A DNA stretch of 64,000 nucleotides from UBA6181 sp016934015 (GCA_036584525.1 JAZHDG010000035.1:1-64000); one strand, 5' to 3'; shown: positions 1 through 9,761, counted from the stretch's first letter. Notes: generated by a model not told the origin, from the letters alone. Program-made: numbers and translations.

Positions 1-307
1 CATGGTTGTTATAAAACGATAAATCTGCACTAAATTGTTCTAATTCGTTTTCTTCGTACAAATAAACATCATAATTCAATTCAGACAAAAACATACGCTC
101 TAAAAGTGCTTCAGCTTCAATTAAGCGTTGTTCTTGAATCACGCGAAATAGATGTATCGAAACATTTTCTATGAGTTCGTCACATAAAATAGGATCCATT
201 TTTGATCTGAAAAGTCGCTTTAATACACGTATTTGCCCACCAAATAATAATTTATAATCCGCTTCTAATTTTTGTTTTTGTTCTACTGTCCAAGCATCAA
301 AGCGCAT
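1..307 (-). CDS. hypothetical protein, 3' part outside window
   Basis: This reading frame starts with ATG at 307 and stays open to the window edge, so only about 102 N-terminal residues are visible. The start (MRFDAWTVEQKQ) follows the purine-rich site AAGAAGGTG at good spacing, and the gene begins only 15 bases after the dnaE stop, so it is probably cotranscribed with dnaE. The visible part is soluble, charged and leucine-rich with alternating acidic and basic residues, consistent with an all-alpha fold. No signal peptide, membrane segment or known motif is visible. I do not recognise the family. Confidence 0.6.
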   Translation of the reverse strand, partial: MRFDAWTVEQKQKLEADYKLLFGGQIRVLKRLFRSKMDPILCDELIENVSIHLFRVIQEQRLIEAEALLERMFLSELNYDVYLYEENELEQFSADLSFYNNH

Positions 308-322
308 AGGTTCACCTTCTTT

Positions 323-3286
323 TTATGTATCAATTCTTCGAATCGATACGATAATATATGATTTCTCTTGCCGATAATCATTAACTCTCATTTTAAAAAC
401 CTGAACGTCATTTGTCAAATAATTGAGCAATTTTTGATAAGTATCTGAAAAAATTGTCGCTTCTAATTGTGTGATACCATCATCTAGTTCTACAAATGCC
501 ATGGGTTTTCCTTGTTTAGTTTTAATCATTTTAATTTTTTTTATATATGCGAGTACTTCAGCTTCTGTTTTTGTTTCAAATACTGATAAATTGTTTAATC
601 TCTGCTTTTGAACTTCTTCTTGATAGACATTCATGGGTAAGTACTTGAGATTATAGCCTAATGCTTCTTTCTCAAAACTTGCCAATTCTAAAAATGAATA
701 TTCTTTCGAATCTTTAATGACGAAATCTGTAATATAACTTTCATAACCAACATCATCCATGCTTTTGTGGTTCATCATCGTTTGATGGTTCATATTAAAT
801 CCATCACATGCTCCAGCATGAATCAACATTTCAATGTTTTTCTCATTCAATATTTTTTTCATTCGACGTTTGAAATCTAAAAAATCTTTGAATGGTGCTT
901 TACTTCTTTCTAGTTCAAATTTATCATAAGTTGACTTTCCAATACCTTTAATTGATAGGATAGGCATGTAGATTTTATGATCAATGACTTGATATAAGTC
1001 TGTACTGATATTGACATCTGGTGATTCAATTAAAATACCTTGTTTTTTGACTTCAGAAATGTAGTCTAGTGTTAATCCTTCATTCCCAATCACAGATGAC
1101 ATGAGTACTGACATGAAAATTGAGAAAAAGTTTGTTTTTAAATAAGCCATTTGATATGCTACCATAGCATAAGCGACGCTGTGACTTCGATTAAACCCAT
1201 AATCAGCAAATTTAACAATTAAATCATAAATGTTTGTTGATACTTCTTGACTATAGCCTTTGCTCATACATCGATCTAAAAATCTAAGACGCTCATTTTC
1301 CATATAGTCACGATCTTTTTTGGATATACCTCTTCGAAGTAAATCCGCTTCAGAAAGCGTATATCCGGCAAATTCATGCGCAATACGCATGATTTGTTCT
1401 TGATAGATGATAATCCCATAGGTGGATTTTAAAATAGGTTCTAAGTCTGGATGCTCGTAAGAAAAAGAATGACCATTTTTCCTTAAAACATAGGTATCAA
1501 TATTATCCATAGGACCTGGACGATATAATGCTAGAATTGCTACAATATCTTCAAATGTTCGAGGTTTAATTTTTTTTAGAGCTGTACGCATCCCCATGGA
1601 TTCAAGTTGAAAGATACCGGTTGTTTCAGCATTTGATAATAATGAATAAACTTTTTCATCTTCAAAATCTAAATTGTTTAAATTAACTTTCTTTCCACTT
1701 TTTTCAATATTTTTGATAACGTCATCAATCACTGTAAGATTACGAATACCTAAAAAATCAATTTTAAGTAGACCTAAAGATTCAATTTCACTAGCTTCTA
1801 GTTGTGTTTGATAAAAATCATGTAGCCCCTTTTGCAGTGGAATATGAAGTGCTAAATTTTGTTTAGATAAAATGATACCTGCTGGATGTGTTCCGGTATG
1901 TCGTGGTAATCCTTCAATCGATTTAGCAACTTTTAATAGTCGAACTGTTTCAAAATCTGTTTCATCAACATCATCATTAATCACTCTTTTTATGATACCA
2001 TTTACCCTTTGTGGATCAATTTTCATAACACGAGCAATATCTCGAATTGAAGAACGAAGTGCGAACGTTCCATAAGTAATAATGGATGCTATGTGCTCTT
2101 GACCATAAGTTTTAGCCACATATCGAATCACATCATCTCTACGATTATCCGGAAAATCTAAATCAATATCAGGCATGCTAATACGCGCTGGGTTTAAAAA
2201 CCGCTCAAAAAGTAAATCATAAGTGATGGGATCAACATCCGTGATTCCCAAACAGAATGCAACCAATGATCCTGCTGCAGAGCCACGACCTGGGCCAACT
2301 AAAATATTGTTTGTTTTAGCATACTTAACAAAATCATAGACAATTAAAAAATAATTATCAAATCCCATTTGGTGGATGATTGATAGTTCATAAATTAATC
2401 TTTCTTGATATTGTTTTTCATCAGCTTTTGGAATTTTCTTTAAACGCTTTTTTAGTCCTAAAATGGCTAATGATTTCAAATATTCTTCTTGATTTCCACC
2501 TTTGACGGGATAAATTGGCATTTCAAATTGAGGTGGATTGAAATCAAAATCAATTTTGGTGATAATTTGACTTAAATTATCAAAAATAAACGGATAATCT
2601 GCATACATTGAAATTAAATCATGTTTATTTAAGAATTGGTGGTTACGATCAGAAGATACTTCTTCATTACTTCCACCAATTTTTAATAATGCATCATATG
2701 TTTCTTTATCTTCTGAATTAAGATAAGAGGTTTGGTGAGTCGGTAATAATTTAAGTCCTAAACGTTCAGAAAATTCATAGAGTTTAGGTGCAACCTTCAT
2801 TTCTTGATCAAACGAATCTAAATCAAGTCCAATATATAAATGATTCAAAAATGATTGGTAAGTTTTTAAAGCACTAAAAGCTTTGTCTAATTGATCATTT
2901 ATAATCCATTGATCGAGTGATGATTCTCTACCACCTGTTACAAAAAACAATCCTTCTTGATAATCTTTTAAATCCTGAAGTTCTAATGGTTTTTCAATCC
3001 GCAATAATTGTAATTTTAAAAGATTTTGGTAGCCTTTTTCGTTCATTACATAAATAAAAAAATGTGTAGACGATAATTCCTCTTGTATGGGTAACTTTAA
3101 ACCCAAAACGGGTTTGATGTCATACATTTTGGCATACTTAAAAAGGCTCATTAGCCCATAAAGTTGGTCGTCTGTGCATGCGACAAAATCATATTCATTT
3201 TGTTTTGCATGGTAAATCAATTGTTCCATAGGAATCGTTGATTTTAAAAGACTATATGAACTTTGAAGATTGAGTATACCAAACAT
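323..3286 (-). CDS. dnaE: DNA polymerase III alpha subunit, DnaE type
   Basis: Replicative family C DNA polymerase of the DnaE class. Visible in order: an N-terminal PHP-like domain (about residues 1-200), the palm with GPGRGSAAGSL and the catalytic PDIDLDF (about 369-375), the third catalytic Asp in KIDFLG (about 507), the fingers region with YGFNRSHSVAYAM, and a C-terminal OB fold (VELDDGITQLEATIFS, about 907-930). At 987 residues it is shorter than the roughly 1,100 residues usual in Bacillus. The PHP metal-binding His residues are replaced (LNLQSSYS where HxH is expected), so this domain should lack nuclease activity. In Firmicutes DnaE works beside PolC, mainly in primer extension. ATG at 3286 follows AGGTGATT. 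Confidence 0.95.
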   Translation of the reverse strand: MFGILNLQSSYSLLKSTIPMEQLIYHAKQNEYDFVACTDDQLYGLMSLFKYAKMYDIKPVLGLKLPIQEELSSTHFFIYVMNEKGYQNLLKLQLLRIEKPLELQDLKDYQEGLFFVTGGRESSLDQWIINDQLDKAFSALKTYQSFLNHLYIGLDLDSFDQEMKVAPKLYEFSERLGLKLLPTHQTSYLNSEDKETYDALLKIGGSNEEVSSDRNHQFLNKHDLISMYADYPFIFDNLSQIITKIDFDFNPPQFEMPIYPVKGGNQEEYLKSLAILGLKKRLKKIPKADEKQYQERLIYELSIIHQMGFDNYFLIVYDFVKYAKTNNILVGPGRGSAAGSLVAFCLGITDVDPITYDLLFERFLNPARISMPDIDLDFPDNRRDDVIRYVAKTYGQEHIASIITYGTFALRSSIRDIARVMKIDPQRVNGIIKRVINDDVDETDFETVRLLKVAKSIEGLPRHTGTHPAGIILSKQNLALHIPLQKGLHDFYQTQLEASEIESLGLLKIDFLGIRNLTVIDDVIKNIEKSGKKVNLNNLDFEDEKVYSLLSNAETTGIFQLESMGMRTALKKIKPRTFEDIVAILALYRPGPMDNIDTYVLRKNGHSFSYEHPDLEPILKSTYGIIIYQEQIMRIAHEFAGYTLSEADLLRRGISKKDRDYMENERLRFLDRCMSKGYSQEVSTNIYDLIVKFADYGFNRSHSVAYAMVAYQMAYLKTNFFSIFMSVLMSSVIGNEGLTLDYISEVKKQGILIESPDVNISTDLYQVIDHKIYMPILSIKGIGKSTYDKFELERSKAPFKDFLDFKRRMKKILNEKNIEMLIHAGACDGFNMNHQTMMNHKSMDDVGYESYITDFVIKDSKEYSFLELASFEKEALGYNLKYLPMNVYQEEVQKQRLNNLSVFETKTEAEVLAYIKKIKMIKTKQGKPMAFVELDDGITQLEATIFSDTYQKLLNYLTNDVQVFKMRVNDYRQEKSYIIVSIRRIDT

Positions 3287-3338
3287 ATAGAATCACCTAG
3301 TCTTATTATAACAAGTTAAGTGTGTCAGCGCATAAAAA

Positions 3339-3358
3339 AAATGCTCTAACGAGCATTT
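3339..3358 (-). terminator. terminator of the flavodoxin gene
   Basis: On the minus strand AAATGCTC and GAGCATTT form an 8 bp stem with a 4-base loop, followed by eight T residues. It lies just after the flavodoxin stop and upstream of dnaE. Confidence 0.85.
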
Positions 3359-3365
3359 CTTCTAA

Positions 3366-3794
3366 TTAAAATTTAGCGAAGCCTTCGCCGAACGCAATAC
3401 AAACTTCTTCTTCATCTGAACTTGGTGTTGAATTAACTTTCAAACCAGTATCATAAAGATTTGCTCCTGCTTCTTTCGTGCGTTCGATCCAAGCATCCAT
3501 CCATTCGCCTTCGCCCCAACCATAGGAACCGAATAATGCGACTTTTTTACCTGAAAGTGATCCCTCGATTTCAGCAAAGAATGGTTCAAATTCATCTTCT
3601 TCTAGAGTTTCTACACCCATCGATGGGCAACCAAATACAATTTTGTCAAAATCAGCAACTTCACCGGGTTCAACAGCGTCTACTGTACGATAATCAACGC
3701 TTGCTCCTGCATTTTCAAGACCTTCTTTAATCTTTTCAGCCATAATTTCTGTGTTACCTGTGCCACTCCAATAAACCAATAATACATCAGCCAT
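3366..3794 (-). CDS. flavodoxin
   Basis: Short-chain flavodoxin of 142 residues, an FMN-dependent low-potential electron carrier in the cytoplasm. The FMN phosphate-binding loop is visible at the N terminus (VYWSGTGNTEIMAEKI, about residues 7-22), and the aromatic FMN-stacking loops match GCPSMGVETLEEDEF and GSYGWGEGEWM. Acidic surface patches are typical for docking to redox partners. It is monocistronic: it has its own near-perfect promoter upstream and a terminator downstream. The partner enzyme cannot be told from the window. Confidence 0.93.
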   Translation of the reverse strand: MADVLLVYWSGTGNTEIMAEKIKEGLENAGASVDYRTVDAVEPGEVADFDKIVFGCPSMGVETLEEDEFEPFFAEIEGSLSGKKVALFGSYGWGEGEWMDAWIERTKEAGANLYDTGLKVNSTPSSDEEEVCIAFGEGFAKF

Positions 3795-3833
3795 ATGTTA
3801 ATTACTCTCCTTTAAGAACATTTTTACGTAGTC

Positions 3834-3862
3834 ATTATAATGTAATAAATGGTGTTTGTCAA
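3834..3862 (-). promoter_or_regulatory. consensus sigma-A promoter of the flavodoxin gene
   Basis: Reading the minus strand, TTGACA (3862-3857), a 17-base spacer and TATAAT (3839-3834) match both consensus hexamers exactly. The -35 box overlaps the last bases of the preceding surface-protein gene. This predicts strong constitutive flavodoxin expression. Confidence 0.85.
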
Positions 3863-5946
3863 AACATATGTTTTACTTCTTTAAAGTATATAAAAATACA
3901 AGTTGATAACCCAATGATTATTATAGTGATAACTGGGATAAAATGTTTGATGGGAATGAAGGTTTCAACAGATAAAATAGTGATTAAGCGGTCTTTTATA
4001 ACATAATTCCCGCGTTCATCACTTACAATATAAGTGACGATGACACTTCCGGCATTCGAGGTATCTACAACTTGAGGATAATAAATAATCTTTAAATTTT
4101 GTGTGTTATCGTTGGCGTGTACACCCTCAAAAAAATCAATCGTTTCATATTGATTAACTACTAAATTATCAAAAGTAATACTCGGTGACTCATAATCTAC
4201 GATAATGAACTCCAGTGTTTCTTTCGTCTCATTTCCAGTCATATCTTTTAAAACAAAAATGATTTGATATAAACCAAATTGATATTGATCAACTTCACCT
4301 ATGATGATAACATCATCTTTTGTCAGTGTATCATGATTATCGCTTACCTGATCAACATATGACAAATAATCAATTGGTAATCCTCGGTATGGATAATCGA
4401 TAACTTCATTGACTTTCAATTTGATTTTAGGTGGTTCAATATCCATAATCATAACATCAACAATGAGTGTAGTTTCGTGATCAGACGGATCAATGACTTT
4501 GACTTTTAAGGGATATATTCCGACATTTAAATAATCGACTAAAAAATCATCAATAAGAAATTTAAGATCTTCTGAATCATCGTATTGATCTTTAATCTCA
4601 AAATATGGTCGATAATTAATCGGTTTAAACTGTGTAATCAGAATTTCTTGAATAAGTTTGATTTCTGGAACAGTATGGTCGATAACTTCTAGATATGTTG
4701 CCAATACTGCTTGGTTTTTCGCTTCATCAGCGGCTTTTATGGTTATTAGATATTTTCCAACTTTATCCATATGAAATGATCCAATAATCTCAAGTTTAAT
4801 GTTTTCTTTAACTGAAAAATCATCTACTATCAATAGATGTTCATCAAATAAAGGGATTGGATCAAATACATTAAAAACGAGTGGTTTAATCATTATGATT
4901 GTGGGTTTTTGTTGATCAGTTACTTTGAGACTAATGTCAATCTTTGTGGTATTACTTGATGAATCCGAAACTTGATAAGTTACAAGATAAGATCCAATCA
5001 CATTCGTATTAATTGAACTTAATATTTCAATGTTTTCAGTCGTTAATTGATCATAATTATCTTCAATTTTCAAAACTAACTGTTCCAAAATGTTTGAAAT
5101 ATCTTTAGATTGATAAGGAATATCCGGGCGTTCACTCGATATGATTAAAATTGGAGGTGTCTGATCTATAACCTCAATTGTAGTCATCATGATTTGTTCA
5201 TTACCACTTTGATCAACCGCTATGATTTTTAGTGGATATATCCCAATTATTCTTTGTTCAAAAACAATCGATTGAACATTAACGGCTAGAAATGTGTCGT
5301 AGTTATCAATGACTGAAAAGTAGGTTTGCCATGAAAAAGTGTGATTGACATCATGTTTTAAAGGTTTTATCAATATAATTTGTGGTGGTACATCATCATA
5401 GAATTCAACCCATGTCATTCGACTAGTTTTATTCCCACTTAAATCTTCAACTTGATAAACAATGGGATATATCCCAATTTTTGTATCAATAACCTTGCTT
5501 GTATCAATGTTAATCTTCAGCAAATCTTCTAGATCATAATTATCAGAAGCTCTAAACCCATTCATTAGATTGGGCATTTTTTCACCAATTCTCACCTTCA
5601 GTTCTGGAACACTCAAAATGATTGGAGGAATGTCATCAATGATTTTGATACTAATCGTCATAATTTTTCGAATATCGTAATCTGGAAAATATGCTTCAAT
5701 TTTATGTGTATATGTTTTAACAATACTTGTATTGATCGTCGATAAAAACGTTCTTTCAACGCCATCAATTCTATAAATCACTTCTGCATTATCGATATGA
5801 AAGCCATCAATAAATAAGTCCGCTTCAATTTCATTTAAAGCTGTTATAAAATCACCATGCAAAGGTACCACGATTTCAGTATGACTCCATATCACGTTTG
5901 ATGATAAAGATGTAAATAAAAATCCTAACCAAACAAAAAAAGACAT
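3859..5946 (-). CDS. membrane-anchored surface protein with Ig-like repeats
   Basis: A 695-residue exported protein. It has a hydrophobic N terminus resembling a signal peptide (residues 2-20), then about seven repeats of roughly 78 residues from about residue 105. Each repeat opens with a D-x-PP or similar motif (DIPPII, DVPPQI, QTPPIL, IEPPKI), contains a GxYPxxYxVxDxSGN-like strand pair, and closes before the next PP motif. This is the pattern of DUF5011/HYR bacterial Ig-like domains. A C-terminal transmembrane helix (about 668-688) with a short positive tail anchors it; no LPxTG is seen, consistent with a wall-less or non-sortase cell. Its role is probably adhesion or surface structure. 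Its start codon sits inside a hairpin (separate entry). ATG at 5946 follows GAGGTGAT. Confidence 0.75.
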   Translation of the reverse strand: MSFFVWLGFLFTSLSSNVIWSHTEIVVPLHGDFITALNEIEADLFIDGFHIDNAEVIYRIDGVERTFLSTINTSIVKTYTHKIEAYFPDYDIRKIMTISIKIIDDIPPIILSVPELKVRIGEKMPNLMNGFRASDNYDLEDLLKINIDTSKVIDTKIGIYPIVYQVEDLSGNKTSRMTWVEFYDDVPPQIILIKPLKHDVNHTFSWQTYFSVIDNYDTFLAVNVQSIVFEQRIIGIYPLKIIAVDQSGNEQIMMTTIEVIDQTPPILIISSERPDIPYQSKDISNILEQLVLKIEDNYDQLTTENIEILSSINTNVIGSYLVTYQVSDSSSNTTKIDISLKVTDQQKPTIIMIKPLVFNVFDPIPLFDEHLLIVDDFSVKENIKLEIIGSFHMDKVGKYLITIKAADEAKNQAVLATYLEVIDHTVPEIKLIQEILITQFKPINYRPYFEIKDQYDDSEDLKFLIDDFLVDYLNVGIYPLKVKVIDPSDHETTLIVDVMIMDIEPPKIKLKVNEVIDYPYRGLPIDYLSYVDQVSDNHDTLTKDDVIIIGEVDQYQFGLYQIIFVLKDMTGNETKETLEFIIVDYESPSITFDNLVVNQYETIDFFEGVHANDNTQNLKIIYYPQVVDTSNAGSVIVTYIVSDERGNYVIKDRLITILSVETFIPIKHFIPVITIIIIGLSTCIFIYFKEVKHMF

Positions 5947-5988
5947 CCAATCACCTCTATCTTATGATAGATAATTTGAATGTCTTTT
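5938..5988 (-). terminator. terminator-like hairpin containing the start codon of the surface protein gene
   Basis: On the minus strand the arm AAAAGACATTCAA (5988-5976) pairs over 13 positions with TTGGATGTCTTTT (5950-5938), with one G-U pair. The loop holds a second small hairpin, TCTATC-ATAA-GATAGA. A T run follows the stem, so it can act as the terminator of the ABC exporter operon. The right arm contains the ATG of the next gene, and its ribosome binding site lies in the loop region. Confidence 0.7.
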
Positions 5989-5993
5989 ACTTC

Positions 5994-7829
5994 TTAAATA
6001 ATTTTTGTTTCTAATTCGTGCTCTTTTTCACGGAAAAATTGATTTCGATAGAGTTCAAAATATGAACCACGTTTTGCGAGTAACTCTTCATGAGTTCCCA
6101 TTTCGATGATTTTCCCCATATCTAAAACGATGATTTTATTCGCATTAATAATCGTAGATAAACGATGTGCTACAATAAAACTTGTTCGATCTTTCAATAA
6201 TGTCTCAGTAGCTCTTTGAATGACTTCTTCTGATTCAGAATCAATGGATGAAGTCGCTTCATCCAAAATCAAAACTCTCGGATCAGCCAAAATTGCACGA
6301 GCAAATGAGATTAACTGTTTTTGTCCGACTGAAAGTAAATTACCGCCTTCACCAACATGTGTTAAATAGCCTTGATCTAAATGTTTTACAAAATCGTCAA
6401 CACCCACAATTTTTGAAGCTTCAATCACTTCTTCATCGGTTGCATCCAAACGCCCATATCGTATATTTTCTAAAACATTAGTACTAAATAAATGCGGGCT
6501 TTGAAGCACATAGCCTAAGCGCTTATGAAGCCAATGAAGATTTCTCTCACGATAGTCTTTGCCATCAATCAAAATTGATCCTTCAGTAGGCTCATAAAAT
6601 CTTGATAACAAATTAATGATTGTTGTTTTACCAGATCCTGTGTGACCAACTAAAGCCACGCTTTCCCCAGCTTTTACGGTTAAATTAAAATCAGATAATA
6701 TATCTTCGTTTTCTTTGTAGAAAAATGATACATGTTTAAATTCGATGTTACCTTTCAACTCTTCCCAGTTTTCAAGTTTATCATGAAATAAAGTTCCATA
6801 AATTTCTTCCACTTCTTTAGAATCTTTAATATCTGGTTCTGTTTCAATTAAACTAATAATCCGTTCTGCAGATGCTTGAGCATTTTGAAAATCTGAAACA
6901 ATTCGTGATAGTGACATAATGGGTTCAAAGAAATTAACTGTATATGCGATAAACATTTGCAGTGTCCCAATCGTAATCAGCGCTTCAAAGAATAATAAAT
7001 AATACGAACCTTGAACCATTGTAGTTGCTACTGCGGTATATGATAAAACAAGTAAAATTGATGAAAATAATGCTGAAGAAATGACCGCTTTAATACTTGA
7101 TCTTTTCAGTGATCTTGCTGTGCTTTCAAATTCTTGATAATTACTCTCTTCGATACTCAAACTTTTTGTGGTCTTAGCACCTAGAAATCCTTCGTTGTAT
7201 TGAGCTGTTAATTGTGAGTTATATTTTCTAGCATTCCGATGTTGATGTAAAATCTTTTTCCTAAAGAAATAGGTTACTAAAAACATAAGTGGTAAAACCA
7301 TCGTCACAATTAATGCAAGTTTAAAGAATGTAGCATATAAAATAATTAAGATGAAAATCATTGATAAAAATGCCCAAACAAGATCGACTAATCCCCAAGA
7401 AATGATGAGTGATAAACGTCTTGCATCTGAAGTCATTCTTGCCATTATCCACCCATGAGGTGTTTTATCGTAATATGAGAATGAAAGTCTTTGTAAGTTT
7501 TTAAATGCTTGTCTTCTAAGTTCAAAACTTGTTTCAGCTTCAATAATCCCTGCCTGATAAATAAAACCCCAAACAGCTAAACCAAAACCTGCAGCTAATA
7601 AGATATTAGCAACAACAAAGTATGGCCATGTTCCATATTCACCTTCAATAAAGAAAGTGTCAATCGCGTAACGATTGAGTAATGGAATCATCGCATCTAA
7701 AAATGCTAATATTCCGGAAAACATCATGAGCAAAAACATCCGTTTTTTTGATTTAAAAATAACGGAAATAATTTTCTTCCATGTCCCTAATTTTACTTTA
7801 TACTCATTATCTTGAACATCATCATGCAT
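5994..7829 (-). CDS. heterodimeric ABC exporter, subunit with catalytic Glu
   Basis: Half-transporter of about 611 residues: six transmembrane helices (about 30-340) followed by a nucleotide-binding domain. Walker A is GHTGSGKTT (about 396), the signature loop is a degenerate LSVGQ (about 498), and Walker B LILDEATS (about 521) keeps the catalytic Glu, followed by the H-loop VAHRLSTI. It pairs with the upstream half-transporter to form a BmrCD/LmrCD-type exporter for drugs or lipophilic compounds. A GTG further upstream is possible, but ATG at 7829 has the better spaced GGTGA site. It overlaps its partner's stop by 8 bases. Confidence 0.9.
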   Translation of the reverse strand: MHDDVQDNEYKVKLGTWKKIISVIFKSKKRMFLLMMFSGILAFLDAMIPLLNRYAIDTFFIEGEYGTWPYFVVANILLAAGFGLAVWGFIYQAGIIEAETSFELRRQAFKNLQRLSFSYYDKTPHGWIMARMTSDARRLSLIISWGLVDLVWAFLSMIFILIILYATFFKLALIVTMVLPLMFLVTYFFRKKILHQHRNARKYNSQLTAQYNEGFLGAKTTKSLSIEESNYQEFESTARSLKRSSIKAVISSALFSSILLVLSYTAVATTMVQGSYYLLFFEALITIGTLQMFIAYTVNFFEPIMSLSRIVSDFQNAQASAERIISLIETEPDIKDSKEVEEIYGTLFHDKLENWEELKGNIEFKHVSFFYKENEDILSDFNLTVKAGESVALVGHTGSGKTTIINLLSRFYEPTEGSILIDGKDYRERNLHWLHKRLGYVLQSPHLFSTNVLENIRYGRLDATDEEVIEASKIVGVDDFVKHLDQGYLTHVGEGGNLLSVGQKQLISFARAILADPRVLILDEATSSIDSESEEVIQRATETLLKDRTSFIVAHRLSTIINANKIIVLDMGKIIEMGTHEELLAKRGSYFELYRNQFFREKEHELETKII

Positions 7830-9663
7830 GTGACTCACCTTCTTTCAAAAGTGCTTCAAACTCGTGTTCAAGTTTACCTTGGATATCCCAAAGTTTACGG
7901 TATAACCCACTTTGCTTACTAAGTTCTGCATGGGTTCCAATGGCTTGAATTTGACCTTGATCTAACACAATAATTTGATCCGCTTCTTTTGCTGTTGTAA
8001 TTCTATGGGTGATAATAATAGTGGTTTGTTTAGACTCTTTGTTTTGTAATGCTTCGCGAATCATCGTATCTGTCTTTGTATCAACTGCACTTAAAGCATC
8101 ATCAAAAATTAAGATAGGCTTATCAGCAACAAGTATTCTAGCAATCGCTACTCTTTGTTTTTGTCCGCCAGATAAAGTCGTACCTTTTTCTCCAACAATT
8201 GTGTCATAACCTTGTTTAAATGTTTTAATATCTTTTTCTAAAGCTGCGATATTAGCTGCTCTAAATACACGATCTTTATTGACATCTTTATGTGCAATCG
8301 CAATATTTTCAAATACTGTTTTCGAGTAAAGGAAAGGATCTTGTAATACGACACCAACTTCTTGACGTATGTGTTTCTTTCGAATATCTCTTAAAGAAAT
8401 TCCATCAATGAAGATATCTCCACCTTGATAGTCATACATCTTTAAAAGTAAATTAATAATAGTTGATTTCCCGCTACCAGTTCGACCAATAATTGCAACC
8501 GTTTGCCCACTCTTAATGTGAAAGCTAACACCTTTTAGCAAGTGTTCATTGGTATCCGAAAACTTAAATGATACATCCTTAAATTCAATGTCACCTTTAA
8601 TTTGAGGTTCCGAAGTCCCATCAATTAAGTATTCACTAGGCATTTCAAGAATTTCATTAATACGATCTGATGCGACCAAAGCTTTGCCAAAATCGTTAAT
8701 AATCCGTCCTAATCCTCTGACTGGCCATATTAACATACCAACTAGGGATAGAGATGCAATCACATCTGCAGCATCCATGGTTTGTCTTTGAACAGAAAAC
8801 ACGCCAATAGCGATGATGACTAAATATTGAGAGATACTCATGAAATCCATAGATCCCCAATAGATGGCAACAATTTTGTTAGCACGCTTTAATTGGTCAC
8901 GGTATTTTGTATTTTTATCTTCCATTTTAGTAATTTCAAATGCTTCATTCGCAAATGCTCTTACGACTTTTGAACCTGCTAAATTTTCTTGAATGACATT
9001 CATCATATCTGCTTCAGTATCTTCGATTTTTTTAAATATTTTATCAACTTTGACGAAGTATATAATTGATGAAGTTGCAATAAATGGCACAATCGAAAGT
9101 GAAATCCAAACCATTGTAGGGTTAATTCGAATCAATTGATAGGCTCCAAAAAAGAGTGTTGCTCCCAAATGGACAATATCAAGCGTACGTGTAGCTAAAA
9201 AGTTTGTCGTTGTTTCAACATCTGAGGTAACTCTTTGAATCAAATCACCAGTATCTGTATTGTTATGGTATTGATAACTTAGATCTTGAATATGTTTATA
9301 GAGTTTCATGCGCATTCTTTCAGCCATGGATTCTAACAGTGAACCTTTCGCCCACATTTCAACAAATCGCAATGAAAATCTAAATACTTGTAAAATTAGA
9401 AGCGATAAAGCAATTCTTAATACAATCTCCATAATGTCTGTTGATTGTTCAAAAAATGCAATTAAAAAATTTGGTAGGTGAACAACACCGACCACTATAT
9501 TTCCATCAGCAATTCCTGGATGAGAAAGTAGCGTTTTAATTAAATACTGAGTAAACAAGGGTACATTCGAGTATGTCCATTGATGAATAATTGTTAATAA
9601 TCCTGCAATGAAAAACAGCATGGAAAATCCCTTGGCTAAGCGCAATAGTTTTCTTGTTCTCAT
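7822..9663 (-). CDS. heterodimeric ABC exporter, subunit with degenerate Walker B
   Basis: Half-transporter of about 613 residues with six transmembrane helices (about 15-330) and a nucleotide-binding domain. Walker A is GRTGSGKST (about 391) and the signature is canonical LSGGQ (about 498). Walker B reads LIFDDALS, so the catalytic Glu is Asp (about 519), and the H-loop is ITHRITTA. This is the degenerate partner typical of heterodimeric exporters: its LSGGQ completes the active site of the downstream subunit, while its own Walker motifs face the LSVGQ of that subunit. ATG at 9663 sits 7 bases after AGGAGG and is preferred over an upstream GTG. First gene of a two-gene operon. Confidence 0.9.
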   Translation of the reverse strand: MRTRKLLRLAKGFSMLFFIAGLLTIIHQWTYSNVPLFTQYLIKTLLSHPGIADGNIVVGVVHLPNFLIAFFEQSTDIMEIVLRIALSLLILQVFRFSLRFVEMWAKGSLLESMAERMRMKLYKHIQDLSYQYHNNTDTGDLIQRVTSDVETTTNFLATRTLDIVHLGATLFFGAYQLIRINPTMVWISLSIVPFIATSSIIYFVKVDKIFKKIEDTEADMMNVIQENLAGSKVVRAFANEAFEITKMEDKNTKYRDQLKRANKIVAIYWGSMDFMSISQYLVIIAIGVFSVQRQTMDAADVIASLSLVGMLIWPVRGLGRIINDFGKALVASDRINEILEMPSEYLIDGTSEPQIKGDIEFKDVSFKFSDTNEHLLKGVSFHIKSGQTVAIIGRTGSGKSTIINLLLKMYDYQGGDIFIDGISLRDIRKKHIRQEVGVVLQDPFLYSKTVFENIAIAHKDVNKDRVFRAANIAALEKDIKTFKQGYDTIVGEKGTTLSGGQKQRVAIARILVADKPILIFDDALSAVDTKTDTMIREALQNKESKQTTIIITHRITTAKEADQIIVLDQGQIQAIGTHAELSKQSGLYRKLWDIQGKLEHEFEALLKEGESHA

Positions 9664-9686
9664 GCACACACCTCCTAGCCTTTATT

Positions 9687-9715
9687 AGTATATAATGAAT
9701 ATAACAGAGTGTCAA
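9687..9715 (-). promoter_or_regulatory. sigma-A promoter of the ABC exporter operon
   Basis: On the minus strand, TTGACA (9715-9710), a 17-base spacer and TATACT (9692-9687), about 25 bases before the first exporter gene. Confidence 0.8.
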
Positions 9716-9732
9716 TGTAATAAAGCAAAAAG

Positions 9733-9751
9733 AAAAGGCTCATCGCCTTTT
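9733..9751 (-). terminator. terminator of the XRE/TPR regulator gene
   Basis: On the minus strand AAAAGGC and GCCTTTT pair around a 5-base loop, followed by CTTTTT. It separates the regulator from the exporter operon, which then has its own promoter. Confidence 0.75.
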
Positions 9752-9761
9752 TTTATTGAAA

